DNA of 64,000 nucleotides, from the IMG/VR virus record IMGVR_UViG_3300017971_000008, positions 62,001 to 126,000 of that record; one strand, 5' to 3'. A program made the translations under genes and the position numbers. Shown piece after piece: positions 9,737 through 19,555 of the stretch (within the stretch, counting starts at the first letter, position 1; each line of letters opens with the position of its first letter). The notes under the pieces are model-generated. The model saw nothing but the letters and a program-made list of their open reading frames with translations. It was not told where the DNA came from and ran no database searches. The DNA is from a virus.

Positions 9737-10758
9737 AAGATAATTTCGACGCATTTTTTGTGGGGGATGGTTCCAGGGAACTCATGCTGGAGCAGACGCT
9801 CACCAAAAAGAAGCATTCTCTCGAATCCAAGGTACGCGAGAGACCTCACGCATCGCTTACCGGAGATACGCAGGATGGTGTCAGGTTTGAGGTAGTTGAC
9901 GATGTGGAGGATTACATTGTCAGCAGGATAGATATCTCAGGTGAGGATGGGTACCGGGATGCTTTCCTCATGGGTAAGAAAGAGGTCTATTCGAGATTCA
10001 ACTTCCTGGCGATCAAGTCGGCGGCTTTCCGTGGACGGGCGGTGAGAGAGGTTGATCTCATTCTGGAGGACAGCGATCTTCACATTATCGAGTACCTCAA
10101 GGAACATGTTAAAGACTACTATGCCGTAAGGTCAGTGGCCCAGCTCGTGGCTTACGAGAGCATGGGTATCTTCGATGTTATGTTCCAGGAACAGGATGGC
10201 TGCTCACTGTGTCTGGCTATGGGGGGCTCTATTCTGTACACTCGGAACCTGATTCGTGGCTTTACCTCGGGAGGCTTCCTGTCGCACCCCTACTGCGATT
10301 GCGCGTTTTTTCCGGTTATTCGCAGGAGTTCTTATCAGGGACTGCTCACACCTCATTTGAACCTTGATAGTGTGACTGTGAAGGGAACGCTTATTCACAA
10401 CCTTCCTATCGAGTATAAGTCAGACGAGTTCTATCAGATGTTGGTTGAGCTACCTTTTGATGAGATCAGTTTCGTGGACATGTGCGAGTACCGTAATTCC
10501 ATCCTGCTGGTGAAGGATGTGGACAACGTGGTTATACACTACAACGAAGATGAAGAGATTCTGTATATCCACAATGACTACATCGGTACTGCGGGGCCTT
10601 TTCAGTATGTTTCTGAGTACCTGAAGGCGGCAGCTCTCCCGGCGAAAGTATCTGTGTCGAACCTGGAGGGGCTGGAAAGGTACTATCTCGATGGGCGGAC
10701 TGTGGTATTATGGGAAGGTAGTTATTGGGACGCCGGGACCGGCGAACGTGTAAAATAG
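9733..10758 (+). CDS. MuF-like minor head protein
   Basis: The gene starts with GTG overlapping the portal stop, the classical portal-then-MuF order. In the 341-residue product, Cys157-x-x-Cys160 is followed by Phe-Leu-Ser-His185-Pro-Tyr-Cys188-Asp-Cys190 and FFPV. This is the CxxC...HPxCxC pattern that defines the Mu gpF / SPP1 gp7 head morphogenesis fold and is a likely zinc site. Proteins of this type are injected or sit at the portal interior. The C-terminal 150 residues are beta-rich and not part of the core family. In some phages such extensions carry toxin-like domains, but no known toxin motif is visible here. Confidence 0.75.
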   Translation: MKDNFDAFFVGDGSRELMLEQTLTKKKHSLESKVRERPHASLTGDTQDGVRFEVVDDVEDYIVSRIDISGEDGYRDAFLMGKKEVYSRFNFLAIKSAAFRGRAVREVDLILEDSDLHIIEYLKEHVKDYYAVRSVAQLVAYESMGIFDVMFQEQDGCSLCLAMGGSILYTRNLIRGFTSGGFLSHPYCDCAFFPVIRRSSYQGLLTPHLNLDSVTVKGTLIHNLPIEYKSDEFYQMLVELPFDEISFVDMCEYRNSILLVKDVDNVVIHYNEDEEILYIHNDYIGTAGPFQYVSEYLKAAALPAKVSVSNLEGLERYYLDGRTVVLWEGSYWDAGTGERVK

Positions 10759-10767
10759 GAGAAGATC

Positions 10768-10884
10768 ATGGGTTTCAAGAAAACAGGAGACGTAGGCAAG
10801 GTGGGTAAGCCGATTCCACTGGAGAAAGTTAACAAGAAGACCGGAAAAGCTCCGAAGAAGGTACCTCGGAAGCAAGGTAAGTAA
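10768..10884 (+). CDS. 38-residue lysine-rich small protein
   Basis: A short reading frame opens with ATG at 10768 behind AGGAGAAG and ends with TAA at 10882-10884, whose last base begins the next gene's ATG. The product has 12 Lys and 1 Arg in 38 residues and Gly/Pro-rich spacing (MGFKKTGDVGKVGKP at the start). The good ribosome-binding site and TAATG coupling on the downstream side argue that it is a real gene. It may bind DNA or the acidic scaffold inside the head, which is inference from charge and position. Confidence 0.6.
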   Translation: MGFKKTGDVGKVGKPIPLEKVNKKTGKAPKKVPRKQGK

Positions 10885-11201
10885 TGCGGTTTTTTCATGT
10901 GGGTTCATCGAGGGGCTCCGTTGCGCTCATCTATCACAGTTACCTGGACGGTCAATACTATTGCCGAACCAGGAGTGAATCCTTCAGGAAAGCCTTTGAT
11001 GCGGTGTGTGGCAGGTTGTTGAGCCGGTTTACCAGAGAGAACCGTAATCTTTATGCTTATTCGTTCGGGCCGGGTGACCAGGGCTGGGTGGACGCGGTGC
11101 TTGCAGAGGTGTGTAATGATGAATGGTCTTACGAGGAATTGGATGCCAGAAAGGTTACCGGTTCCTTTGACGATCTTGTCGAAACTTACCTTTCGGTCTA
11201 G
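10884..11201 (+). CDS. uncharacterised small protein
   Basis: This is a 105-residue protein whose ATG overlaps the previous stop (TAATG). It starts with a short hydrophobic and aromatic strand region (MRFFHVGSS) and ends in an acidic helical portion. No motif is recognised. It is the last gene before a clear promoter-bearing gap, so it closes the portal/MuF transcription segment. Confidence 0.6.
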   Translation: MRFFHVGSSRGSVALIYHSYLDGQYYCRTRSESFRKAFDAVCGRLLSRFTRENRNLYAYSFGPGDQGWVDAVLAEVCNDEWSYEELDARKVTGSFDDLVETYLSV

Positions 11202-11235
11202 TTTCTTATTCCGATGTAATTTTACAAATTACCTT

Positions 11236-11285
11236 TCAACTTAAATCCTCCCAAAAAAGTACATTTATAATGTCTCGTTAAGGGA
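11236..11285 (+). promoter_or_regulatory. candidate late promoter, copy A
   Basis: TATAAT lies at 11266-11271. CTCCCA lies 12 bases upstream, within a CTTAAATCCTCCCA stretch. AAGGGAAG begins 8 bases downstream. The arrangement matches copies B (17252) and C (27153), while no TTGACA is present at the -35 distance. It precedes the prohead protease/capsid segment. The sharing of three elements at fixed spacing across three gaps supports function. Direction is inferred from the genes. Confidence 0.6.
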
Positions 11286-11317
11286 AGAATAACATCTTCG
11301 TACCGTAACGAGGTATA

Positions 11318-12223
11318 ATGTCGTTTAGAAAAACAGCCCAGGTGCAATTCCTTGGTGTGCAACATAAAGGTTTATGGTCTAAGTCAGCTTCGCATTCAAA
11401 GTCTTCCTCGTTCTACATGGAAGAGGACGGCTCTATTGATGTTGAAGCTGCTCTTGATACCGTGGCAGACGCCTATCGGATAAGTCGAGACCCTCGAAAT
11501 TACCTTTTCATACCTCTCAGAGCAAACAGTGCCGACCGTCCCAACAACAACCTGGATGGCTGGGAACTGAACGAACTCCAAAGGTACGATGACATCGTCG
11601 GTGTTCCGGTATACCGAACCTATGATCTCAAACCTCATTTCGTGAACCACAATGCGGCAAACCTTACTTTGAGCCGCGGGGTAATTCTTGACAGCCACCT
11701 TAATACTCAGAACCCGGCAGACGATATGGTCAAGCAGGCTGTGTTCGAGGCAACAGGTAAAGAGGTTGACCGGGATATCTTTGTAGAGCTTCTGGTTGCA
11801 ATGGACACCACGAAGGACCCGGCTCTGGCCGAGGCCTATCGAAACGGTTCTGTAGACAGCTTTTCGATGGGTTGTGATGTTGTGGCAACCCAGTGTTCCG
11901 CTTGCGACAATGTAGCTACCAATGACTTTCAGCTTTGCAGCTGTGTTCGAGGAAAGCATTCCCGGATTCCCGTGGAGTGTCTTGATGGTGAGCGCAGACT
12001 GGCCTGGGAGAAGTGCATGGGCACTATTTTTCAGGAGATTTCAGCAGTAGACGACCCGGCTGATGAGACCGCTTTGGTTCAGGAGGGTATTCTCAAAGTT
12101 GCGGGTGCGAATGGTTTGAACAAACAGCAAATTCAGGAAGTAACCGCTTTTGTAGTACGGCATGCCAAGACTATGCCCGAGGCAGTGGCAGGTATTTTAA
12201 ACCAAGCTTTACAGGGTGGGTAA
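11318..12223 (+). CDS. putative prohead protease
   Basis: This 301-residue protein lies between portal and scaffold/capsid genes, where prohead proteases are found. A candidate catalytic His111 sits in HFVNHN and a candidate Ser183 in SVDSFSMG, reminiscent of the His...Ser-x-Gly pair of the herpes/HK97/T4 gp21 prohead protease fold. Immediately after the serine lies a Cys cluster (Cys186, 193, 196, 207 and 209, including CSAC and CSC) that could hold zinc. I recall this as a feature of a subset of myovirus proteases. Such enzymes degrade scaffold and trim capsid deltas and packaged proteins. Assignment rests on motif spacing and gene order, not on a full match. Confidence 0.6.
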   Translation: MSFRKTAQVQFLGVQHKGLWSKSASHSKSSSFYMEEDGSIDVEAALDTVADAYRISRDPRNYLFIPLRANSADRPNNNLDGWELNELQRYDDIVGVPVYRTYDLKPHFVNHNAANLTLSRGVILDSHLNTQNPADDMVKQAVFEATGKEVDRDIFVELLVAMDTTKDPALAEAYRNGSVDSFSMGCDVVATQCSACDNVATNDFQLCSCVRGKHSRIPVECLDGERRLAWEKCMGTIFQEISAVDDPADETALVQEGILKVAGANGLNKQQIQEVTAFVVRHAKTMPEAVAGILNQALQGG

Positions 12224-12227
12224 TCCA

Positions 12228-14168
<1,941 letters not shown>

Positions 14169-14197
14169 GTCCAAAAGAGAACTGGAAGGAGTGGATC

Positions 14198-14962
14198 ATG
14201 ACTATTGCTGATCCTCAATGGGAGGCTTATCAGAGTGGATTGCCCATCGGCATCGACCTGAAGCGTTCCGACATTGCCAGCAATCTCGGTACTTACGTGG
14301 TAAACAGATCTACCACGTTTCGAGCCGGGATGTTGGTGCAACTCAACAGTTCGCAGGAATTGGTTGTATGCGACGGCACTGCTCCGATGGGCTTTGCAAA
14401 GTACGATGTGGCAACTTCTCTTTATGAGACGGTTGTGGACGAGTACATCCAGCTGAATGGCGTCGTGGCGACCTCTCTTGCGAACGCAAACCTTTACGCG
14501 GGTTCCGGTATCCGCGTGTCCTCCGCAGCCCAGGGCGGCGGCACCACCTATGCGGTGACCACGGATTATACCGTGAGCGCCGTGAACGGTACGGTGACCC
14601 GTGTTGGCGGCGGCTCGATTACGGACGGTCAGTATGTGTATGTCACGTACATGTACGAGATTCCCAACTCGAAGATGCAATTCGAGGGTAAGAATTTCTG
14701 GAACGTCAACAACGCCATCGAGTACACCAATGCGCGGATGACGGTCATCACCGGCCAGAGCATCGTGTTCACCTCGCAGTACGACCCCTCGCGGGTCTAC
14801 GCGGTGGACTCGGTCGTTGAGGCAGGCGCGGTTGGCGACAACCTCGGCGGTCTCGTAACCCTAACCGGCGTGGGTGCAGGTCCGAATATCGGTACCGTAC
14901 TCCAGGTTCCCAGTGCTGCTGATCCCTTCATGGGTATCCGCATGTACGGGCTGCCGCAATAA
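14198..14962 (+). CDS. putative capsid decoration or head-stabilising protein
   Basis: The 254-residue product is beta-rich and Gly/Ser/Thr/Val-rich with few Lys residues, and contains VTRVGGGSITDGQYVYVTYM near the middle. It lies immediately before the major capsid gene with a good AAGGAGTG site 8 bases ahead of the ATG. Many tailed phages encode a decoration protein exactly here. N-terminal residues PLGIGID-like (GLPIGIDLKRSD) may be the trimerising or capsid-contact part. The assignment is from order and composition. Confidence 0.5.
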   Translation: MTIADPQWEAYQSGLPIGIDLKRSDIASNLGTYVVNRSTTFRAGMLVQLNSSQELVVCDGTAPMGFAKYDVATSLYETVVDEYIQLNGVVATSLANANLYAGSGIRVSSAAQGGGTTYAVTTDYTVSAVNGTVTRVGGGSITDGQYVYVTYMYEIPNSKMQFEGKNFWNVNNAIEYTNARMTVITGQSIVFTSQYDPSRVYAVDSVVEAGAVGDNLGGLVTLTGVGAGPNIGTVLQVPSAADPFMGIRMYGLPQ

Positions 14963-14978
14963 GAAAGGACGGAAGACT

Positions 14979-16280
14979 ATGGGAAATCCATACACAAGAG
15001 TCAGTCGTAAAAGTCGTCGTCCTGCCGTTCCTTCTCGTTCAGCGCGAAGGACCAGTAAGCCGCGTCGTCGCCCCATTACCGCAGCCCGTAAGCCGCGTCG
15101 TAAGCCTGCCGCAGCTCCCAAAAGGGGCCGTATGGCAGCGCGTCCGAAACGCCGGTTGACCTCCAAGAGGGATGAGGCTGTATTCGGTCGGGATGGTCAG
15201 TTCAATCCGCAACGATACGATTATGGTGGGTATGACCCCAAGCGTATTGCAAATGCGGTTGGCAATCGCAGACGCCCGATGTTCAACAGTCAGGGTGAGA
15301 TCAACGCCGACAACAAGCGCGATGCGCTGGTGCAGATCAAGCATCTGCTCGGTTCGGTTGGTCCCCGGCATCAGGACGCCCTGAGCCTGTACAATCCCAA
15401 CTCTCCCCAGGAGAAGATGAGCAAAGAAGCACGTAGGGATATCCTTGCTGCCGCGCTCACCGATCCTTCGGGTGCCGGTTGGCACGTTGTTGGTCAGGAA
15501 CTCGCTCTGCCGATCAAGCAGATCCTGGACTATGAAGGGTTCGCCCGGAAATGGTACCAGATCCGCGACCTCGCCCAAGGCGAACTGTTCCGCGTACCCG
15601 TGGATGTTCGTTCGGTGGCCTGGGTTGTCGGTCAGGACGGCCAGGTGCCCGAAGCACGGATCAAATCCAAGTGGATTACGCCGAAAGAGGATAAGATTGT
15701 TTCGTATCCCACCGTGGATATCGAGGACATCTACCACCTCAATTTCGACGTTCTGGACCGCGCCCAGGATACCGCCCGTCAGGAAATCGAGCTGGCTGAA
15801 GACAAGCTCGGCATCCTGCTGGCTGACGCCGCTTCGACCGCGCAGAACACCGTGACCACCTACTCGACTCTCGGTATCAACGCCCTTGAGGACGTTCGGT
15901 TCCAGGTTGAGAGGCACCGCCTCATGGTTGAGAAGTATTTCATCAACCGTGCGGAGCTTTCCGACATCATCAAGACCATGTCGGCTGCGGTGGACCCGGT
16001 TACCGAGCGTGAGTTGATCCTCGCGGGTCACATCGGCAACATCCTGAATGCCCAGATCCTGACTGCTGCCGGGACTGGCGTTGAGGAAGTGATTCCTGCC
16101 GGTACGTTCTACGCCACTACCGCCTCCGAGTACTACGGCGTGATGGGTATTCGCATGGACTTGTTCAGCGAACCCTTCAACAAGTACTCCCACATGGAAA
16201 CCGTTAAAGGCTGGGCCTTTGCGGAGATCGTGGGTTTCGCTTGCGCGAACTCGAAGGCCGTTGCCAAGGGTGTGAAGTAG
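14979..16280 (+). CDS. major capsid protein with basic N-terminal extension
   Basis: The ATG at 14979 follows GGACGGAAG, whereas an upstream in-frame start would run far into the decoration gene. The 433-residue product has a folded part from about residue 140 with LPIKQILDYEGFARKWYQI, a long helix near 265-300 and a C-terminal region with GVMGIRMDL. This fits HK97-fold major capsid proteins of SPO1-like and related myoviruses. Residues 1-64 contain 26 Lys/Arg and no Asp/Glu, which is exceptional for a capsid delta region. That part should face the interior and may be removed by the protease upstream. The gene is followed by a long hairpin. Confidence 0.8.
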   Translation: MGNPYTRVSRKSRRPAVPSRSARRTSKPRRRPITAARKPRRKPAAAPKRGRMAARPKRRLTSKRDEAVFGRDGQFNPQRYDYGGYDPKRIANAVGNRRRPMFNSQGEINADNKRDALVQIKHLLGSVGPRHQDALSLYNPNSPQEKMSKEARRDILAAALTDPSGAGWHVVGQELALPIKQILDYEGFARKWYQIRDLAQGELFRVPVDVRSVAWVVGQDGQVPEARIKSKWITPKEDKIVSYPTVDIEDIYHLNFDVLDRAQDTARQEIELAEDKLGILLADAASTAQNTVTTYSTLGINALEDVRFQVERHRLMVEKYFINRAELSDIIKTMSAAVDPVTERELILAGHIGNILNAQILTAAGTGVEEVIPAGTFYATTASEYYGVMGIRMDLFSEPFNKYSHMETVKGWAFAEIVGFACANSKAVAKGVK

Positions 16281-16312
16281 ACGATCTGGGGGTTTGGTTT
16301 TTGTTCCCTGGT

Positions 16313-16341
16313 GGGTGCGGTAGCCCCCCACTGCCGCACCC
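16313..16341 (+). terminator. 11-bp hairpin after the capsid gene, no U-tract
   Basis: GGGTGCGGTAG (16313-16323) pairs with CTGCCGCACCC (16331-16341) around a CCCCCCA loop, giving 11 pairs including one G-U. No run of T follows, so it is not a canonical intrinsic terminator. It may protect the capsid message 3' end or act as a partial or factor-dependent stop. The gap to the next start is otherwise featureless. Confidence 0.45.
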
Positions 16342-16390
16342 GCCGTATTAACCCCGTGCCTACCAGGTGCGGGAGGGTTAGGCGAGAGCC

Positions 16391-17212
16391 TTGTCGAATG
16401 GCCAACACAACAAAGTTTCAGTTCTTGATGTGGACAACCGGCATATTTCCTATACCAACCCGGCAAAGGCCCGGATATTGGTCAGGGATGGCAGGGCTAC
16501 CGTCTTCAACGCAAACCCATTCATCATAAAGTTGAATGGAGAGAAAAGGACGGACGAAATGAAAAGATTCAGAAAAGCAATCAAGAGCTTCACCGATTAC
16601 TTCAAAGAGGAAAGGGACGTGTATGTTCAGAACCTCTCCAATACCCAGATTTCCCTGGGATTCGGTGTGGCGCCAAACAACTCCTCGGCCCTTATCCCGG
16701 AGACCAGGAAGCCGTACAATCTGTCTCAGTACGTGCCTTTCAAGGATTTGAAGAATTCGGTGGATTTGCGGAAGATGCTGAACCGAAAACCTGCCACGCT
16801 CATTCTTCTGGAAGAGGAAGAGTACAACCAGTTCTATGAGGACCTGGCGGCTAAGAAAGGTACCACCGCGGACGAGGAGATCATCCAGGCCAATGAGGAG
16901 CAGCAGGCCCTGATGAATAGGTCTTCCTATGTGGAGCGCGAGAAGAAGGCTTCAAAGGATGCGGATGAGGCGGTGGAGGAAGAGATTAAAGAGGGTCAGG
17001 CGCCCGATCAGGAGCTGCCTGAGATGCCTCAACCCCGGATTATTGGTATGTGCGCTGATGACAAGCTGACGGCCACTGACTTCCTTGAGAGGTTGAGCAT
17101 GATGGATGATGCCGGTGACCTTTCCGATGCCGATTTCGAGTACCTCCAGAGTAATGCTCCCAAAAAGTCGGTTAAGAACTGGGCGGTTAAGCAGCTACAG
17201 TCTTCAGACTGA
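16391..17212 (+). CDS. structural-module protein with PLMP/RRXRR-like N-terminus
   Basis: The most upstream start is TTG at 16391, and a GTG at 16430 is possible. I prefer TTG because it keeps an N-terminal motif: VSVLDVDNRHISYTNPAKAR, then LVRDGRATVFNANPFIIKL (residues 9-46). This resembles the short domain with conserved PARAR...LLRxGKAxV...PFxIxL known from the N-terminus of IscB-type proteins, here without any nuclease. The remaining 225 residues are charged and helical with an acidic stretch near 190-215. The gene directly follows the major capsid gene. Role unknown. Confidence 0.6.
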   Translation: MSNGQHNKVSVLDVDNRHISYTNPAKARILVRDGRATVFNANPFIIKLNGEKRTDEMKRFRKAIKSFTDYFKEERDVYVQNLSNTQISLGFGVAPNNSSALIPETRKPYNLSQYVPFKDLKNSVDLRKMLNRKPATLILLEEEEYNQFYEDLAAKKGTTADEEIIQANEEQQALMNRSSYVEREKKASKDADEAVEEEIKEGQAPDQELPEMPQPRIIGMCADDKLTATDFLERLSMMDDAGDLSDADFEYLQSNAPKKSVKNWAVKQLQSSD

Positions 17213-17225
17213 TTTTTAAGGTACG

Positions 17226-17275
17226 CTTTAGTTTTCCTATACTGGATATTCTATAATATTCGTCTAGGGACAGTT
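17226..17275 (+). promoter_or_regulatory. candidate late promoter, copy B
   Basis: TATAAT lies at 17252-17257 with TTCCTA 12 bases upstream (17234-17239) inside CTTTAGTTTTCCTA, and AGGGACAG 8 bases downstream. It aligns closely with copy C at 27153. A second TATAAT at 17291-17296 sits only 12 bases before the next ATG and lacks the partner boxes. The gap has no other feature. Confidence 0.65.
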
Positions 17276-17307
17276 ATGTCCGTAGTTTGATATAATGGAG
17301 AGATGAT

Positions 17308-17754
17308 ATGACGACACCACTTTCAAACCCGCAAATAGTGACTTTAGACAAAAAGGGTGGCGCAGTACCCTTAGTCAGGATTTGGGACATACCTTACACG
17401 ATGCCTGTGAAGGACCTATCGATTTTTGTTACGTCCATGGGTAAACCTATGCCTGCCTCAGGGGTGGACTGGGACGTACTTTATGGAGGTACCTGGTCGG
17501 GTGGCCAGCCTTTCGCTTCGGGGTCTACTCTTACGGGTGGTGTCTCTCAGGCAAGCGGAAACCTGGGGGTTACTATCGATGAGATAGACGAGTACCTATA
17601 CACGGAAACAAAGATATTTCCGCCCAATGATCGACTGGGCTTGACGCCGCCGTATCGCGGACCCGCGGTATCTGTGGAGCTCGATAACCAGGCCGCGGCA
17701 GCGGTTACTCTGTTGGTGTTCTTTCTTGGGCGTCAGCTGGGGGATTACACCTAG
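17308..17754 (+). CDS. small virion-type beta protein
   Basis: The 148-residue product is Gly/Pro/Ser/Thr-rich with short hydrophobic strands and ends in a hydrophobic segment (AAAAVTLLVFFLGRQLGDYT). It has no charge clusters and no membrane-protein layout apart from that last strand. A GGAGAGATGAT site precedes the ATG. As first gene behind candidate promoter B it should be made late and in quantity. A minor capsid, decoration or neck role is possible, but no family is recognised. Confidence 0.5.
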   Translation: MTTPLSNPQIVTLDKKGGAVPLVRIWDIPYTMPVKDLSIFVTSMGKPMPASGVDWDVLYGGTWSGGQPFASGSTLTGGVSQASGNLGVTIDEIDEYLYTETKIFPPNDRLGLTPPYRGPAVSVELDNQAAAAVTLLVFFLGRQLGDYT

Positions 17755-17766
17755 AAGGAGGAAGCC

Positions 17767-18090
17767 ATGGACGGTTTACTTAATTTTTGTGTGGAGTACC
17801 GAATTGAGATTGCACTGCCCATCGTGGTGGCTGTTCTCATCAAAGCACTGAAGAAGGCATTCAAAACGTTCTTCACCAAGAACCATGTCGGGTTCAGGCT
17901 GATGTACTTCCTGCCGTTGATTTTAGGTATGCCTCTTGGTTTGTTGTTAACCAAATACCCAGTAGGTGATCGGCTCCTGCTTGGGGCAGCTCTAGGAGGA
18001 ATTTCTCACTTCATTTATAAATTCATTACAGTGGGAATTACCAGCAAGACCAAGGCGATCAAGAAGATGGAAGCCAAGCACGGTTCATAG
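17767..18090 (+). CDS. small membrane protein, holin candidate
   Basis: This 107-residue protein carries three likely membrane segments: about 13-27, 43-62 and 68-88. They are separated by basic loops, and the tail is strongly basic (SKTKAIKKMEAKHGS). Size, segment count and charged C-terminus fit class I holins. An AAGGAGGAAG site lies just upstream. Two single-span coiled-coil membrane proteins that look like spanins follow within 1.5 kb. A holin assignment is plausible but rests on topology only. Confidence 0.5.
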   Translation: MDGLLNFCVEYRIEIALPIVVAVLIKALKKAFKTFFTKNHVGFRLMYFLPLILGMPLGLLLTKYPVGDRLLLGAALGGISHFIYKFITVGITSKTKAIKKMEAKHGS

Positions 18091-18099
18091 GAGAAACTG

Positions 18100-18420
18100 A
18101 TGAAACATTCAGATTTTATTAAGGGTGTGAACAGGAATGTAGCCAAAACTCTTAAAGCACAAGAAGACTTGGAGAACGACCTGACAGAACTTCAGGAAAA
18201 GCTTATGCAAGTAGAGTCTAAGATGAATGCTGTTGAATTTGCTGTACGGCAGCTTAGAAGTTTGGCTCCAGATAGGATATCTGAAGTTGAAATGGCTAAA
18301 TCAGGTTGGGCTGACTCTGTGTCTCGATATTCGGATGATGCTTATTATTCTGTTGAGGATTTGCTTAATTTGATTATAGAAATACAACAGTTAGAATCTT
18401 TTAATCGTGGTGCGTACTAA
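18100..18420 (+). CDS. leader-bearing small coiled-coil protein
   Basis: The 106-residue product begins MKHSDFIKGVNRNVAKTLKA, closely resembling the N-terminus of the gene at 21566 (MRHEKFMKDVRRNAGRAVKG). Residues 20-60 are a heptad-like coiled coil, and the rest is acidic and helical. The shared basic leader on different bodies suggests a sorting signal. AGGAGAAACTG precedes the start. No enzymatic motif. Confidence 0.55.
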   Translation: MKHSDFIKGVNRNVAKTLKAQEDLENDLTELQEKLMQVESKMNAVEFAVRQLRSLAPDRISEVEMAKSGWADSVSRYSDDAYYSVEDLLNLIIEIQQLESFNRGAY

Positions 18421-18423
18421 GTA

Positions 18424-18819
18424 ATGCTGACTTTCTTCAAAAACATCGGTTCCTTTTTCAAGAGAGGGTATCGCTGGTGCAGGAAGAACACCGCACTGAC
18501 CTGGACGGTCATTGGTGGTCTTGTCATCGTCATCGTGTACATCGCTATGCGTAAGGGTGCCGATGCCATTGAGGTAGCTGGGATAATCAACAGGATTGCC
18601 AGACAGAAGATCAAGATAGCCGACATCAAGGACCAGATAAACGACCTGAAGGTGAAGAAGGCGGTTCTGGTGGAGAAGGACTCAGCAGCTGGTGAAAAGG
18701 TTGCGGTCATCGATAAGAAGCTGGAGAAGCTGGACAAGCAGCTCGTGGACTACAAGAATTCTGTGAAGGAAATGAGCGATAACGACAAGCTCAAGGAATT
18801 TGAAAGCCTGGGCTATTGA
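18424..18819 (+). CDS. single-span coiled-coil membrane protein, spanin-like
   Basis: This 131-residue protein has a basic, aromatic N-terminus (MLTFFKNIGSFFKRGYRWCR), one membrane segment at about 25-42, and then a long Lys/Glu/Asp-rich coiled coil to the end. An N-in/C-out type II layout with periplasmic coiled coil matches inner-membrane spanins of Gram-negative phages. The neighbouring gene at 19106 has a signal peptide and coiled coil and might be its partner. Alternative: a membrane-anchored assembly factor. Confidence 0.45.
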   Translation: MLTFFKNIGSFFKRGYRWCRKNTALTWTVIGGLVIVIVYIAMRKGADAIEVAGIINRIARQKIKIADIKDQINDLKVKKAVLVEKDSAAGEKVAVIDKKLEKLDKQLVDYKNSVKEMSDNDKLKEFESLGY

Positions 18820-18832
18820 ATAGGAGAAGACG

Positions 18833-19102
18833 ATGAGACTCAGAGGGTTATCGGATAAAGGTGTTTGCCGGATTTCCAAGAAGGTTGCGGCAAAAAAAGC
18901 GGTCAGTGATGATCAGACCTGGGACAAGATAGACTTTCTCGTAGAAATGTTGGGCAACGAGGAGTTCATTCTGGCCACCTACAAAGGTATGGGCAGAGAG
19001 GAAGCTGACAGCATGATCGATTTCCTGTTCCAGACCTATGACTTGGGTAGGGAGTGGGATATTCATACTGGGGCGGTAGATCCTGACGATGAGGACTACT
19101 AA
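18833..19102 (+). CDS. leader-bearing small acidic protein
   Basis: The 89-residue product starts MRLRGLSDKGVCRISKK, one of four closely similar leaders (others at 19555, 25019 and 25566). After the leader and a Lys/Ala linker the body is helical and ends very acidic (VDPDDEDY). An AGGAGAAG site precedes the ATG. The body has no motif I recognise. Confidence 0.55.
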   Translation: MRLRGLSDKGVCRISKKVAAKKAVSDDQTWDKIDFLVEMLGNEEFILATYKGMGREEADSMIDFLFQTYDLGREWDIHTGAVDPDDEDY

Positions 19103-19105
19103 GTC

Positions 19106-19555
19106 GTGAAGTTCCTCATCACCATATTCCTGGTCATATTTCTGCCGTTGGCGGGGGTGGCCGATGAGATCGACCGGGCATCGATAACCTACAAACAGAC
19201 CAAAGGTTATTTCTTCAAGCAGGAGATCGGTGACCGGATGCTCGTTGACCTCAAGGAGCTTCAGTTGGTTCGCGGGAAGGAAGCTCTGCTCCAGGAGAAG
19301 ATCGGGTTGCTCAACGAGAGGCTGGAACTCAAGGATTTGAATATCAAGACTTCAGAGGAGATAGCGGAGAAGTGGAAAGACACTCACGATGCTGAACATA
19401 CCCTCCGCATGGATGAACGAAAGTTCTATGAAAAGAAGCTGGCCGAGAAAGATGCCTGGTACAGGAGTCCCGCATTTCTGCTGATGACGGGGCTGATTAT
19501 CGGCGCTGGGTTGAGTATCGGTGTGGCCTTTGGAATAAATGAAGGGAAAGATTGA
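19106..19555 (+). CDS. secreted coiled-coil protein with C-terminal membrane segment
   Basis: The GTG start gives a 149-residue protein with a signal-peptide-like N-terminus (KFLITIFLVIFLPLAGVADE, cut likely after GVA). A coiled coil follows at about 50-115, with a hydrophobic Gly-rich segment at about 122-142. Layout resembles i-spanin or other envelope-spanning lysis proteins, though the C-terminal hydrophobic segment is unusual for a spanin. It lies close to the holin-like and single-span coiled-coil genes. Its stop overlaps the next ATG (TGATG). Confidence 0.45.
   Translation: MKFLITIFLVIFLPLAGVADEIDRASITYKQTKGYFFKQEIGDRMLVDLKELQLVRGKEALLQEKIGLLNERLELKDLNIKTSEEIAEKWKDTHDAEHTLRMDERKFYEKKLAEKDAWYRSPAFLLMTGLIIGAGLSIGVAFGINEGKD

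Noticed and set aside
15039-16466. A 475-codon minus-strand open frame across the major capsid gene
   Set aside because: It is antisense to a gene with strong family features and codon phase. The protein is His/Gly/Arg-rich with no motif or ribosome-binding site. Long antisense frames are expected in such base composition.
17291-17296. Second TATAAT in the gap before 17308
   Set aside because: It is only 12 bases before the ATG and has no partner boxes at the conserved spacing, so it is probably chance.
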